From: Grammothele lineata
Taxonomy: Eukaryota > Basidiomycota > Agaricomycetes > Polyporales > Polyporaceae
Direction of reading: 5' to 3'
NCBI GenBank assembly: GCA_002150815.3
Contig: NDFF03000040.1
Coordinates: 248,001 to 312,000, forward strand
Length of the DNA: 64,000 nucleotides
Shown here: positions 33,650-44,998 of the stretch, in pieces
Numbering within the stretch: the first letter of the stretch is position 1
Layout: every line of letters begins with the position of its first letter
Notes under the pieces: generated by a model
What the model saw: the letters and a program-made list of their open reading frames with translations, nothing else
The model's database searches: none
What the model was told of the DNA's origin: nothing
Position numbers and translations under genes: made by a program

Positions 33650-34317
33650 TTGGCGGTGGGGTCGCCCGACGTCGACGAGCTCGCAGTGACAGACAGCCAG
33701 GCTCCAGCCCAAGCGTCGTGACGTGACGTCACGCGCCCAATGCCCGCGTCTTGCCCGTTTGAGGGATCCTGAATGCCACCATCGCGACTATGCATCCCAT
33801 CAACGCCCGCAGCCAATCGAAGCAGAGTATTGCTCCCTCTCGCGCAGCCTGCGCCTGCAGAATGTCCTCCGCGCGCTCACCGCCGTTAAGTACCACTCTA
33901 CTTTCGCATACGCTTGTGTCTGCACATGCTCCCGTCCAATCCACACCGAGAGCTAAACTGCCAGTCTGATCACCGCGGCGAAGATCATGCAGCGCTTCCT
34001 CCACGTCCCGGTCCCGTAGCAGGGGCACCCGTATGATCTTTGCCCGGCAAGATCTAGACCCCTCGATGCCTTCATCACCCGAAGCTGTGTCTCGTCCCGA
34101 GGGACTGGCAAAGACTGGCAGGCCCATCTGTCGCAGAGTCGCAGTCCCTGCCCGCCTCATATTCCCTTTCCACCTTTTCCTTCCTCTTCTTCGCCCGCCC
34201 CCTTTCCCGCATTCATATCACCCCTTCTCTTTCCCTGTGCCAGCTTCGTTGCCTTTCTCCTTTTGATTCTACCCCTTCATGCTGTTGTGTGTCTCGCCGC
34301 CTCCCCTCGTCCGGCGA
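33650..34317. promoter_or_regulatory. Divergent promoter of the lipase and short kelch genes
   Basis: About 670 bases between opposite start codons. A long CT-rich tract (about 34150-34265) lies just before the kelch gene; such tracts mark transcription starts of strongly expressed fungal genes. No TATA box is clear. Confidence 0.5.
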
Positions 34318-36020
34318 ATGTCAAACAAGAGCGAATCTTCCAGAAAATCCCTCTTCTCCAAGCGGAGCATCTCTGACTTCTCGTTCGTTAAGAAGGCGAA
34401 CTTGTCGCGGGGCGACTCCAGGCAGAGTGAAAAGTGCGTGACCTTATACTGCCCTTGCGCTCACCCCTAAACATCTCATCTGTATCGTAGGACACTGGTC
34501 GATATCAAGGAATATAAGGAGCACAAACTGACCGCTGAGATTGACGTTCTCCTCATCGACGCTCCGACGCCTCCTCCCAAAGATCAGTTTAACGTCACTT
34601 TGCCGCCCACGCAGCCCCTCAGGTTTACCCCCAAGCGTATAGAGAAGCCATTGCCGATACCCAAGCCGGATCCCGCGCTTGAGGAATCTGAGCCAATATT
34701 CCCTTGGTATCGTCGCAGGCTTTTGGCAGCAGACAACACCTCCCGCTACACTTCTTCCCAGCCATCCATTTTCCCCCGCACCGACTTTGCCCTCTCTACT
34801 TCGGGTTCTACCAAGGCTGGCCTGAACCTGTTTGGTGGACTTGCCAACGAGAGGGCAAAGAACGATGCTTATTCCATCTCCATCACCGACCAGTCCGTCT
34901 CGCGTCTGTTCACTATCGGCGACATGCCTCCCCCGCGCTTCGGACAGAAGAGCGCATTCGCGGGTAGTGTAGTGGTTGTCTGGGGTGGGGACACGACCTC
35001 CGCGTCGTCCAACCAGCTTCGAACAACCACTAGGTATGATAACGGATTGTACTTCCTCAACACTGGTATGTACTTTCTCTCCGGATTTGATCGTTGCCCG
35101 AAAGTAAACCACCCCAGCGTCTCGCGAGTGGACGCGTATCACGGTCGATGGGCCATCACCTACAGGTCGAACTGGGCATTCCCTTGTAATGATCGGCCCG
35201 AAGATCTACGTCTTTGGCGGAGAGGCGAATGGAGAATTCTTCAATGACTTGTGGTGTTTTGATCTTAGTTCACGTGAGTCATTTTCGAGTGAAAGCCCAT
35301 CGAGAAGAATGCTTCCCCGCTGACATCGTCTACCGTGGGGAATTCGCAGTCGTGTCCAAGCCATGCTGGGAACAAATCGAGCTTGTAAACAAGGGATCAT
35401 CTTCCAAAGTTCTCCCAAAGCCTTGCAAGCGCTCCGGACATGTCTGCGTTGCTCACAAAGGCAAACTTATCATGTGAGTTGACATCGCTATCCCTCGCAA
35501 CTGCACAATCCGCTCATCATACATGAGCAGATTCGGCGGAACAGATGGCTACTATCACTACAACGACACATGGATGTTTGACCCGTCGACGAAGTCTTGG
35601 TCCGAGGTTGCCTGTACGGGCTACATCCCCGCCCCCCGAGAAAGCCATGCCGCGGCGCTCGTGGACGATATCATGTACGTCTTTGGCGGGCGCGGCGTCG
35701 ACGGCGCGAATATGGGTCAGCTCGCGGCGTTCAAGATCTCGACACAGCGGTGGTTCATGTTCCAGAACATGGGGCGCGAGCCGTCGCCCCGCTCAGGACA
35801 TGGCATGGTCGCCGTGGGTTCGAAGGTTTACGTGCTAGGAGGTGTCTGCGAAGACAACCTAGACGGCTCCGGCAAAGACTCCAACGTCGCGCATATTCTC
35901 GAAACGAGTACGTTGTATCTTACCTACCATCTTCTATTGTGCCTAACAACTTTCGTAGACAACATTAAATACCCAACGACCAAGTTCTCTGCTCCCCGGA
36001 ACCGCGCTCTTGTCCGTTGA
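34318..36020 (+). CDS. Kelch-repeat protein, short paralogue of the Tea1-like gene
   Basis: A beta-propeller of about six kelch repeats: [80 protein letters not shown] and VYVLGGVCED. The start is placed at the ATG at 34318 (MSNKSESSRKSLFSKRS); another ATG at 34279 is in frame. Introns are at about 34433-34489, 35065-35117, 35272-35348, 35473-35531 and 35909-35959. The protein ends NNIKYPTTKFSAPRNRALVR at 36020, just after the propeller, and lacks the coiled coil seen in the homologue at 39982-44771. Wording and intron positions match that gene closely, so one probably arose by duplication of the other. A role in polarity or cell-end marking is inferred. Confidence 0.82.
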
Positions 36021-36602
36021 ACATGTTTGCTGCTCGCTCGGAATCCGTACTCTCCCTGCCAAGCGCGGGCTCGTCGCCTGGTCGCGCACGCATTGCTTCT
36101 TCACTTTAAACCCAGCTCGGATACTGGGACCTTTTTAGAGCATATATCGCCCCACACGCTCGTTAATTGCCTTGCTTTTAACTTATTGATTCCGACCTTC
36201 ACACTCCACGCTCCTTGCCAACCAACCTGTACTTGTACCCGTTCGCTCACCCACCCCAGCGGTCGCTTCGTCACGTCAGGCACGCACATGTACTTGTACA
36301 TACTCACGACTTCGCCCATATGGGCATTCTAGATACAATGAATGCGCGGAATGCGGATGAATCGTTGTGCTGTTGTGACGTCTGCTACATGATCGACCCG
36401 ATCGGACGTGCTCAATCGGCTCCCAGTAATCCAACTTGAACCACCTTTGGCGTCTTGCGCACCGGGACCTTACGCTCGTGCGCCAGCCTCCCTGTCAGCC
36501 TCACCGACGCCCTCCGGTCACTCCCTCTCTCGCCAACGGCATCTCTCCGCACATCCCTAGCCTCCGCCCTGCAGGACCCTCGCCGCCCGTCCGACGCCCA
36601 CG
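36021..36602. other. Intergenic region, nothing recognised
   Basis: About 580 bases between the short kelch gene and the Kre9/Knh1-like gene. It is C-rich in its second half, as expected of a promoter. No TATA box or RNA gene is evident. Confidence 0.5.
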
Positions 36603-37612
36603 ATGCCCCCGCGCCGCTCTAGCACCCTCCTCTTCGCCCTCCTCTCCGCCGCGTGCCTCGCGCCCACCCTCGCGCGCGCGTTCTACATGCCGCCCGCGTT
36701 CAACCTCGAAACCGTTGGCCCGGCAATGCTGGATAACCGGGGCGTCAACGACACCGACGACGGGAGCGTCTTCGCCATCCAGAACCGCACCGCGGCCACC
36801 TGCGCAGACCTCGGGGAACACTGCGCAGAGACGGCGAGACTAGCGGCGCGGGACGTGTGGGACCCACGGATTACCGCGCCGGACGCGGGCACGGTCTGGA
36901 CGGTCGGAGAGACGGTCACGGTGCGCTGGTGAGTACTTCTGCGGGTTCGGGTTCTCTTGACGTGACATAAGTTCCGCCTCTCGGCATGCCGCTGCTGGGC
37001 GCGGCGCGAGGTCCCGTGGGTTGGACTGGGGATTCGCGTGGGATACGGAGGGCGATGGGAGATGGTGCTATCGGCCGCCAGGATCGCGCGCGCAGGCAGA
37101 TGCGGCGAAAGGGCGGATGGGGGCCCGGGGATGGGTATAGGACGTAGGACGTTCGCCGTCTGAGACCGGGCCTGTTCGAATTCTGGCTACGCCGTAGGCG
37201 GTCGAGTGCTAACGTGAACGATGATGGGGCGTGCGGCCAACAGGGACGCGACGCACCCGCCGAAACAGGCCACTCAGAAGACAGGGAAGCTCGTGCTGGG
37301 GCATCTCGAGGACGAGGACGGCACGAGCGAGCACCTCGACGTCGGTGTGTGCAGTTGCAATCCCTGTTGTAAATGACCCAGGGCTGACAGGAACGGCGGG
37401 GATGACGCGGCAGAGCACCCACTCGCAGATGGATTCGACTTGAAGCAAGGGCATGTCGAGATCAAGGTCCCTCATGTCAGCCCGTCAAACCATTACATTG
37501 TCGTCTGTGAGTACGCGCAGGTACCCGTCCACAAGTTACCCAGGTTGACGTTCGATTGGCAGTGTTCGGGGACTCGGGGAACCGGAGTCCAACGTTCACT
37601 ATCGTGTCGTGA
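36603..37612 (+). CDS. Small secreted Kre9/Knh1-like cell-wall protein
   Basis: A signal peptide (MPPRRSSTLLFALLSAACLAPTLARA) precedes a short mature protein with two NxT/NRT sites. The Ig-like Kre9/Knh1 domain reads WDPRITAPDAGTVWTVGETVTVRW, then DATHPPKQATQKTGKLVLGH, GTSEHLDV, EHPLADGFDL, VPHVSPSNHYIVVLFGDSGN and SPTFTIVS. Exons are 36603-36928, 37244-37344, 37414-37506 and 37563-37612, totalling 570 bases (189 residues) with frame kept. The first intron is 315 bases, about five times the usual size here, and its branch-like TGCTAAC lies at about 37207. There is no Ser/Thr-rich tail or GPI signal, so it is probably free in the wall or medium. A function in beta-1,6-glucan or wall assembly is suggested by the family name only. 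Confidence 0.83.
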
Positions 37613-39981
37613 GATGGTGTAATGACTCTCATACCATCAATTGGCCACTGGTTTTGCACAGAGTGGGCGGTGTGAACCCTGTAATCCAATATGTATTACA
37701 AACACAACAGATGTTCAACGTGACGTCCTGTACAAGTTCGAGTCAAAATCATAAATCGCGAGGGTACAACAAACCACGCACCCGAAATGAGCGACAGACG
37801 TGAAGTAGCTAGCAAATGTATGTTATGTAAACATGATGCAACTCGCGAGGAGTGCAGTGGGGAAAAAATTGATTGTGGTGGGCCCACAGCGCAAGAGTAG
37901 TCTGAATCGAGTTTCGCTTCATAGAGCGAGCCGCGAAGTGCACTCAAGAGCGCACTGGCCGCCTCCCTACTCGTACGCCTCGTCCGTCTTTGGTGGGTCC
38001 CTACACCGATCCTAACGATTTCCGGGTAGAGTAATCCCCACTCACGACCGCAACGCGGCGCGATCGTGAGCGCGACGCTCCGCACAAGCGGGGTCGCGTG
38101 GACAACGCGATAGCGTACGAGAGATGGGAGGCGAGCGCAGCCGCTCGGTCTCAACGACGTATCCCAAGCCACGAGCATTGAGTATGCTGGATTCCCTTCT
38201 CGCGGCTAATCCCCAGGCAGTGGGTGTAACCCACTAACTTCAAAGATGGCCATCAGGGAAAACGCGACCAGCGGGTCTGCTAGCGACAGGTTTCTGGTGC
38301 GTCGTGCAAGTCGTCATCGACCGGACCCTGCTAGAATCGAGCGAGTGAGACTGGAATACTCAGACCTTAGCCCGCTCACGAGTGGAGACGCGCCTCGGAA
38401 CGAGGCGCATCTTGTGCGGGGTGAGCATCGCGGCCTTTGCGGTGTGGGTGGTGTCGTGAGATCAACCGATGACCGTTTGCTGCGCCAGGTGCTTCGACCC
38501 CCGAAGGATCTGGCAATGGAACGACAAGCAGACAAGCCAAGGCGATCGCACGCACCGATGGAGAAAAAACCTGCAGGAGGTAGGCGCGTTACTTAAGTTC
38601 GTGTCCTGATGTATTTGTCTCTGTTGTCCCGCCACGTGTGTCGCTCATCCTAAGGTCGGCTCTGGCCTCAAGCTGGCTACTTACCAACTGGCCACAATGG
38701 CTCAGTGGCAGCATCCGAAATTGCCATCTGTGCTTCCTTCAGCCCCTGCGCTACAAGATGGTATGGGCGTTGATGGTGAATATTGCTGCGAATTCTCAGC
38801 TTTCTTTCAGTGGACACAACCCCTGAGCAAGTGAAAGCCAACATGGCTCGAGTAACAAACCCAACTGAGTAAGCAAACCTCGTGAAGTAGTTAAACGCGT
38901 CTCTTACCCATCCTTGGTCAGGACCCCGATATACATATGCGCCATCGATAAATGCTACAGGTTGTTTCCCTCAAGGGACCGTGTTATGGCTCACCGGAAG
39001 CGAGATCACGATTCGGAGAGTCAGGACGACATAATCACTTGGAACGAATGATTTACTTCTGCTCTACCAGTATCGTGTGAAGGATACACATGGGAAAGTC
39101 GCAATACCGGGGCCTCTGAGTTTTCATGAACAATGTAGATTCCTTCCTGCACTGCCTCAAGTACTGAACGGAGTGGGAACTTGAGGAGTCACCGGTCAAT
39201 CGCGTGTCCCTCGTTCTTCTCTTGAATTACCGCACTACGGCCTTACGACTATGTGCTATGCAAATTCTATCGGACATGAGCCTGTCGGTGTGTAAGACAA
39301 CAGACCACCAAGCTGTAGTGATACAAAAGACGCGTCCCGCCCCGTGCGTTCGTGGCCGCAGCAAGGAAAAGGTGCGTGCAGGTAAGCAAAATAGATGAAG
39401 CGTCTATAGATAGACTCGCAATGAAGTAATCTGGTAGATGACGAGTGTTTGGTTACTTACGGCGTTTTTCCGAGAGGTCGACGCCCGGGGGCCTTGAGTC
39501 AACTCCTCAGTTGTTTGAGCTGAGCGACGTGATACACTGCTTGATGCACATCTATCACCGAGAGCTCATCCTGATGGAGAAGCTCGCGCGGGATGACATG
39601 GCTGGATGTCGGACTGGGCTGGAAGCTTGGAGTATTGGGCCTTTCCCGGGGTGACGCTATGCGCCGCCTGAGGTGCTTGCCGACACACAAGCTCGCTGGG
39701 CTGGCTGGTGTGCGCGCGGGGAGGCGGCAGCGGACGAGGGCAATAAGGGCGAGATCAGGGAAAGGACGGGAGGAGGCGGCTATCAGCGGAGGCGGTTGCT
39801 AGACGCGTAGCGAGGAAGGAGAGCCAGGGACGTCGCCAGTCGCTCGCTTTGCCGCTTTCGTTCCTCCTCCTCCAGGCGGGCCTGCAGTGCTCGATCCTCG
39901 TTCTCGTCCTCACCCTTCCACCTCGGCCTCGCCTTTCATTCTGCAGCCATACAGTCCCTTTTCGGAGGCCGCAGCAGAAGA
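37613..39981. other. Gene-poor 2.4-kb region
   Basis: This is the longest stretch without a supported gene. Open frames at 37696-38178 (-) and 38246-38596 (+) are rich in Arg/Ser with no motif or splice logic. It contains a perfect hairpin at 38390-38408 and a GC-rich imperfect inverted repeat near 38071-38099 (CGCGAC...GTCGCG). The last 150 bases are CT-rich and probably the promoter of the Tea1-like gene. I saw no transposon ORF or terminal repeats. Confidence 0.55.
38374..38426. repeat. Hairpin: GCGCCTCG-GAA-CGAGGCGC within an outer stem
   Basis: A perfect 8-bp stem with a GAA loop lies at 38390-38408. It sits inside a weaker outer pair, GCTCAC (about 38372) with GTGAGC (about 38421). The structure could be part of a non-coding RNA or a terminator-like element. 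No conserved RNA family was recognised. Confidence 0.45.
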
Positions 39982-42900
39982 ATGTCCTTCTTCAGTAGGA
40001 GGAAGCATACTCAACAACAGGCCAGCACTTCAGTTGCAGCTCCATCATCTGTGAGCGCTGCCCCCGTCCAGGTTCAACAGCCCCCCGTGGGCCAGCAGCA
40101 GGCGCAGAGGCAACTATCAAAGGAGACAAGCTACGAAAGGTCCGTACATCTTCCTTCTTTCCACCCCGACCCATGTCCGGCTCCTTCCCCTACGCACGTC
40201 ATGGACTGCAGTCTCATCCTCCGCCGTTTAGCGGCCTCAACGGCCGCGGTAGCCCCTCCCCCGCTGTCAACGGTGTCCAGCCCGGTATCGTCCAGCAAGC
40301 CCAACGCCCCGTCAATGGCCAGTCCCCGCCACAAGGGGCTAATAGTACCAACCCCGCACCCAGCGCCCAGCAGCAGGGAAGCCAACAACAACAGCGCCCC
40401 GCTTACCCATGGTCCCAGCGTCGACTTCAGCTTCCCGCACCCGTTACTATCCCTAAGCCTGGCGTCGCCCCCCCTACAACCCCTTCCCCTTCGCCATTCC
40501 CCAGATACGGTCATGCGCTCCCTGTGAATGCGACGTCGTCTGGCGAGCTCTTCCTCTTCGGCGGTCTCGTCCGGGAGACGGTGCGCAACGACCTCTACCT
40601 CATCTCGACGAGGGATCTCTCCGCAACCCTCCTTCAAACGACGGGAGAAGTCCCGTCACCCCGTGTTGGTCATGCAAGTGCCCTCGTTGGGAGCGTGCTC
40701 ATTGTCTGGGGAGGAGACACAAAGACAAGTTCCAAGTCGAAGCCCGGCGATAAGCAGGACGACGGACTGTATTTGCTCAATCTCGGTGTGTTCCATCTGT
40801 CGCTATAGAACCGAACCTTCATCTTACATAGGCATAGTCTCACGCGAGTGGACTCGGGTAACTGTGTATGGGCCCTCGCCCGTCGGCCGTTATGGCCATG
40901 CGGTGACAATGGTCGGCTCGAAGTTCTATGTATTTGGGGGACAGGTCGATGGAGAATTCTTAAATGACCTGTGGTCCTTCGATCTTAACTCGCGTAAGCA
41001 ACCATCTCCTCTATGGGTCTAACTGTCGCTCAGATGTTCTCACTGCAGTGAGAACGAGGGCAGCATGGGAGCTGGTTGAGCCTGTGGAAGGATCCCCACG
41101 TCCCCCAAAGCGAACGAGCCACATCTGTGTGACTTTCGGAGAGAAGATCATCCTGTGAGCCCTTATATTCGTTTCCATTCACTGAGTGCATTCTAAAGGA
41201 CGTTGCCTGGAAGTTTTGGTGGCACAGATTGCCAGTATCACTATAATGATACATGGTCATTCGACACCAATTCCAAGACGTGGACAGAACTCACTTGCAT
41301 TGGGTTCATTCCTTCTCCGCGCGAGGGTCATTCTGCTGCGATGGTGGACGACGTCGTCTACGTGTTCGGAGGCAGGGGCGTTGATGGGAAGGATCTCGGT
41401 GATCTTGGTGCCTTCAAGGTCTCCAGTATGTGGTTTCCGTGCAATCGGCAGTCGTCTTCTGACCTGGAAGCATGCAGACCAGCGGTGGTACATGTTCCAG
41501 AAGATGGGCCCAGCCCCAACACCGCGTTCTGGCCATGCTATGGCTTCGATGGGATCCCGGGTGTTCGTCCTTGGTGGTCTCGGTGGAGAGTCCCTGAACC
41601 CTCAAAAGCCGGAGGATCCGACCCTCATTCATGTGCTTGATACGAGTGCGTGTGTTTTATGCCAGTCGTGTGATTCGAAGTTCACATTCTACCTCAGAGC
41701 ACATCAAGTACCCCGACTCCAGCAAACCCCCTCCTGTTCAGGCTAACGGGCGTAAGTCTGTTGCTGCTCAGCCTCAGGCCATTCGGCGAACTAGTGGCGA
41801 GCATGGCTCAGACTCCCCTAATCCAGACCCTGTCTCCGACAACGAGGAAGCACGCCGTGCAGTGTCCCCGACCGGTCGTCAAAACGGCACGAATGGCATC
41901 GTGCCGCAGATGAATAAGGGGAAGGGAAGAGAGTACGATGGCGAAAGCAGTCCGGAAGGGGTGGAGCATCCTATCATCTCGCGCGAGAGCGCGGTCTCGC
42001 CTGACGGTGGGCGCGCCAAGAGTCCCGCCAGTCGAGCGGTCTCCCCTACACAGGGTCCAGACGTGTACGATCCGACCGGTCCTCAGGCTAGTCTCGCCAG
42101 TGTGATGATGGCCCGCAACGGTGCTGGCGCACGTAGCCCGTCTCCGAACATCGACCGCTCCAGGGGTCCCGCTGACGCGTTCTACAAGCCGGCGTCGCCA
42201 ACCATGAACGGGTTTGCGAAGCCGGGCTCGACAGGCAATGTCATGGCGGACTTGATCCGTGACCTGAAGGATCGCGAGGCGGAGATCGAGGCCATGAAGA
42301 AGAAGGAGTCTTGGATGAAGGCCGCGCTACTCAAGGCCGAGCGATCTGGTTTCATCTACGCTGAGACGGAAGAGGAACTGTCTTCCCGTGCGGACGATGA
42401 CGACATCGACGGCCGGAAGGTCACAGAGATGGTTATCAACCTGAAGCAGCTCAAGGCAAAGATTCAGGTACGTCACAGCCCTCCGGACGGTGCTGCACAT
42501 GTGAAAGGCTGACCGCTATCCATAGGCGGCAGTTCTTGACCGCGCTAGGGAAGCGTCCGAACGGGTGTCGGAAGCGGAGCGCGTCCGGGCGAGTGCTGTG
42601 CAAGAAGCGGCGTTCTACCGAGCGAAACTCGCTGCTTTGGAGTCCTCCTCGGAGAGTGAAGTTGCGAGAGTCGAGCGGGACCGCACCGCCGACCTGGAGC
42701 GTCAGCTCGCCGCGGCGCTCTCTGGCCAGGCAGAGCGGGATCGCAAGATCCAGGAGCTCAACGACGCAGTGTCGCTGCAGACGACCCTTCTCGAGCAGGC
42801 GGAGGCTCGTGCAGACGACGCTTCGAAACGCGCCGATTCTCTCGCTCAGTCCTACGACCAGAGCGGCGACACAGAGAAATCGCTACGGGAGCAGAATGCG

Positions 42901-44771
42901 GTCTTCAGCTCCAGGCTGCGGGACATGTCAGAGAAGCTGCTCGCCCAAACGTCCCTTGTTGAGCAGCAGGAGGCGGACTACCACAAGACCCAGACGCAGC
43001 TAGATGAACTTCTTCGCACGCAAGATGAACAGATTCGTGTGGTGGAGCAAACTCGCGCTGCACTTCTAGCTGCATCCTCACGGACGGCGGAAGTCGACGC
43101 ACAGTACACTCGTGCTCGGGAGCAGATCAGCCAACTCGAATCTGATGTAGCGGAGCTTCGCGGAGAGCTCGAAACCCGTACGGCCGAGGTCGAGGCCGCT
43201 CGTGTACGCATTGCGGACGTTGAGAACTTCTGGGCCAAGTCGCGCGAAGAGGCGGACGCGTTCCGTGCGGCTACGACGGGCAGCCTCGGCAAGCTCCTCG
43301 ATTCCCATCATGAGCTTCGCAGCGATGAGGACCGTCTTACCCGCGGCTACGTGGACAAGATCAGCGCACTGCAGAACGAGGTCGCCTCGCTCCGCGACAT
43401 GCTCAAGGACAGTTCACGTCGCGCCGATGAGGCTCAGGAGGAGCTCTTGAAGGAACGAAGCAGGGTCCGCGATACGGAGGCCGAGACACTCTCCCTCCGC
43501 TCCCAGGTTGTCGGCTTCCGCACACAGTACTCGATTGCCCTCGCCGACAGCGGCCGGTACCGCAAGGAACTGGCAGTCAAGGAGGCGGAGCTGCAGAACA
43601 AGATACGAGAGAGCTCCGCTGCAGCCATGCGCCTGGATGCGATGCGCGCGTATCTCGCCGCGAACGGTATCGTCGTCGAAGACGAGAACGGGAACCCGCT
43701 TAGGGCCGATGATGTCACCGCGGCGCGTATGCGGGAACTAGAGGACCGCCTCTCAGAACGGACACGTGCGCACGAGATCATCGAGCGCGAGCTCGAGACG
43801 GTCCTCCAGCAGAAGCAGGACGCTGATGCTCAGGTGGAGTCTCTCTCCGCGCAGCTTGATCGTGTTCGTGCGGAAAGCCCGGTTCGTAACGGCGCGGAAG
43901 ATAGTGCCCTCGTCGAAAGCCTGCGGAGGGAACTTGAAGAGACGGAGAGCTCGTACAAGGCCCGTCTGCAGCAGCTCGAGGAAGATTATCAGCTCGCTGT
44001 CCATTACGTCAAGTAAGTCGTGTTGTCACTGGTTGCTGTCGAGGATACTCACCTGTCCATAGGGCGACCGAGAAAACGATGCGGAAGATGAAAGATGAAC
44101 TCACAAAGCAGAAAACCCTCAACCAGAGCATGCAGGCCGAGATTGACCGTGGCTCGCCTAGCATGCGACTGCGCGGCCTGAACGGTCGGGGTACTCCTTC
44201 GTCAGACGAAGGGAATGAGTTCCTGCGCAACCAGCTCCAGGACGCCCAGCGTCAAGTCCAGCGCCTCAATTCCGACAACAAGGAACTTCGTTCCCGCATT
44301 GACGGCCTCGAACAGGACCTCGAGCGCATGCGAGACACCATCATCGCTTCTCAACGCGAATCGGACGAGCGTTTGACGCACATCGAAGAACTGGACCAAG
44401 AGGTCGAGCGTCTCCGAGGTTCACTCACGATCGCTCGTGGCGGTCACGACGAGTCGTTACTCGAGCAGCTTAACTCGGAGAACACGAACCTCAAGCGCGA
44501 GAATGAACAACTCTCGCACAAAATCGAACTTCTCCTTGCTGTCGACCAGCCCGCCTTTGGTGCCGGCCGTCCAGTGTCTGGCTTTTCGGTTTCGGAGCGG
44601 CGCGCAAGTACGTCAAGTTCGGAGAACGCAATGGCGTTCGAGCATCTTTCTAGTGAATTGGATGACTGGCAGCGGCAGTTGGCCAGCTCCATGAGCAATC
44701 GCAGGCCGATCCTTGATTATGATTCTCAATCCCCTTCCCTGGGTCATGAACGAGCACGATCGCGCTCATGA
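39982..44771 (+). CDS. Tea1-like cell-end marker: kelch propeller plus long coiled coil
   Basis: A polarity protein carried on microtubule tips to growing cell ends. A Gln/Ser/Pro-rich head (residues 1-140) precedes six kelch repeats: [81 protein letters not shown] and [10 protein letters not shown], at about 40490-41640. A Ser/Pro-rich disordered linker (about 41710-42230) follows. Then a coiled coil of more than 750 residues starts at [19 protein letters not shown] and ends near [14 protein letters not shown]. Introns are short; a long uninterrupted exon (about 42526-44013) holds most of the coiled coil. Start: ATGTCCTTCTTCAGTAGG at 39982. The architecture matches fungal Tea1/KelE-type proteins. 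The partner is probably Tea4 or a formin; that is family knowledge, not seen here. Confidence 0.88.
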
Positions 44772-44998
44772 CGTCTTTACGTAGTATTTATGCTGGCATA
44801 TACCCTACTCTCATCTGTTGTCCTCTCTCCGCACACTCATTTCGTTACGTCGCTTGTCTCTATCTCAGTAACATAATGTCCCTTGCTGTCTATGCGGTAT
44901 TAGTTCCGATTGAATATACTAATTTACGCTCAGTGTTATAAGGATAACGATGGTGTTCATTCGGAAGTGGGTGAACACTACGAAAACAGTGATGGTGA

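Noticed and set aside
36916..37422. 168-residue minus-strand frame across the long intron
   Set aside because: It overlaps two exons of the Kre9/Knh1-like gene, is Arg/Pro-rich and has no conserved motif. Mentioned only as a point to test.
38690..38770. tRNA-like sequence (TGGCTCAGTGGCAG resembles a D-loop)
   Set aside because: No T-loop GGTTCRA sequence and no acceptor stem pairing follow.
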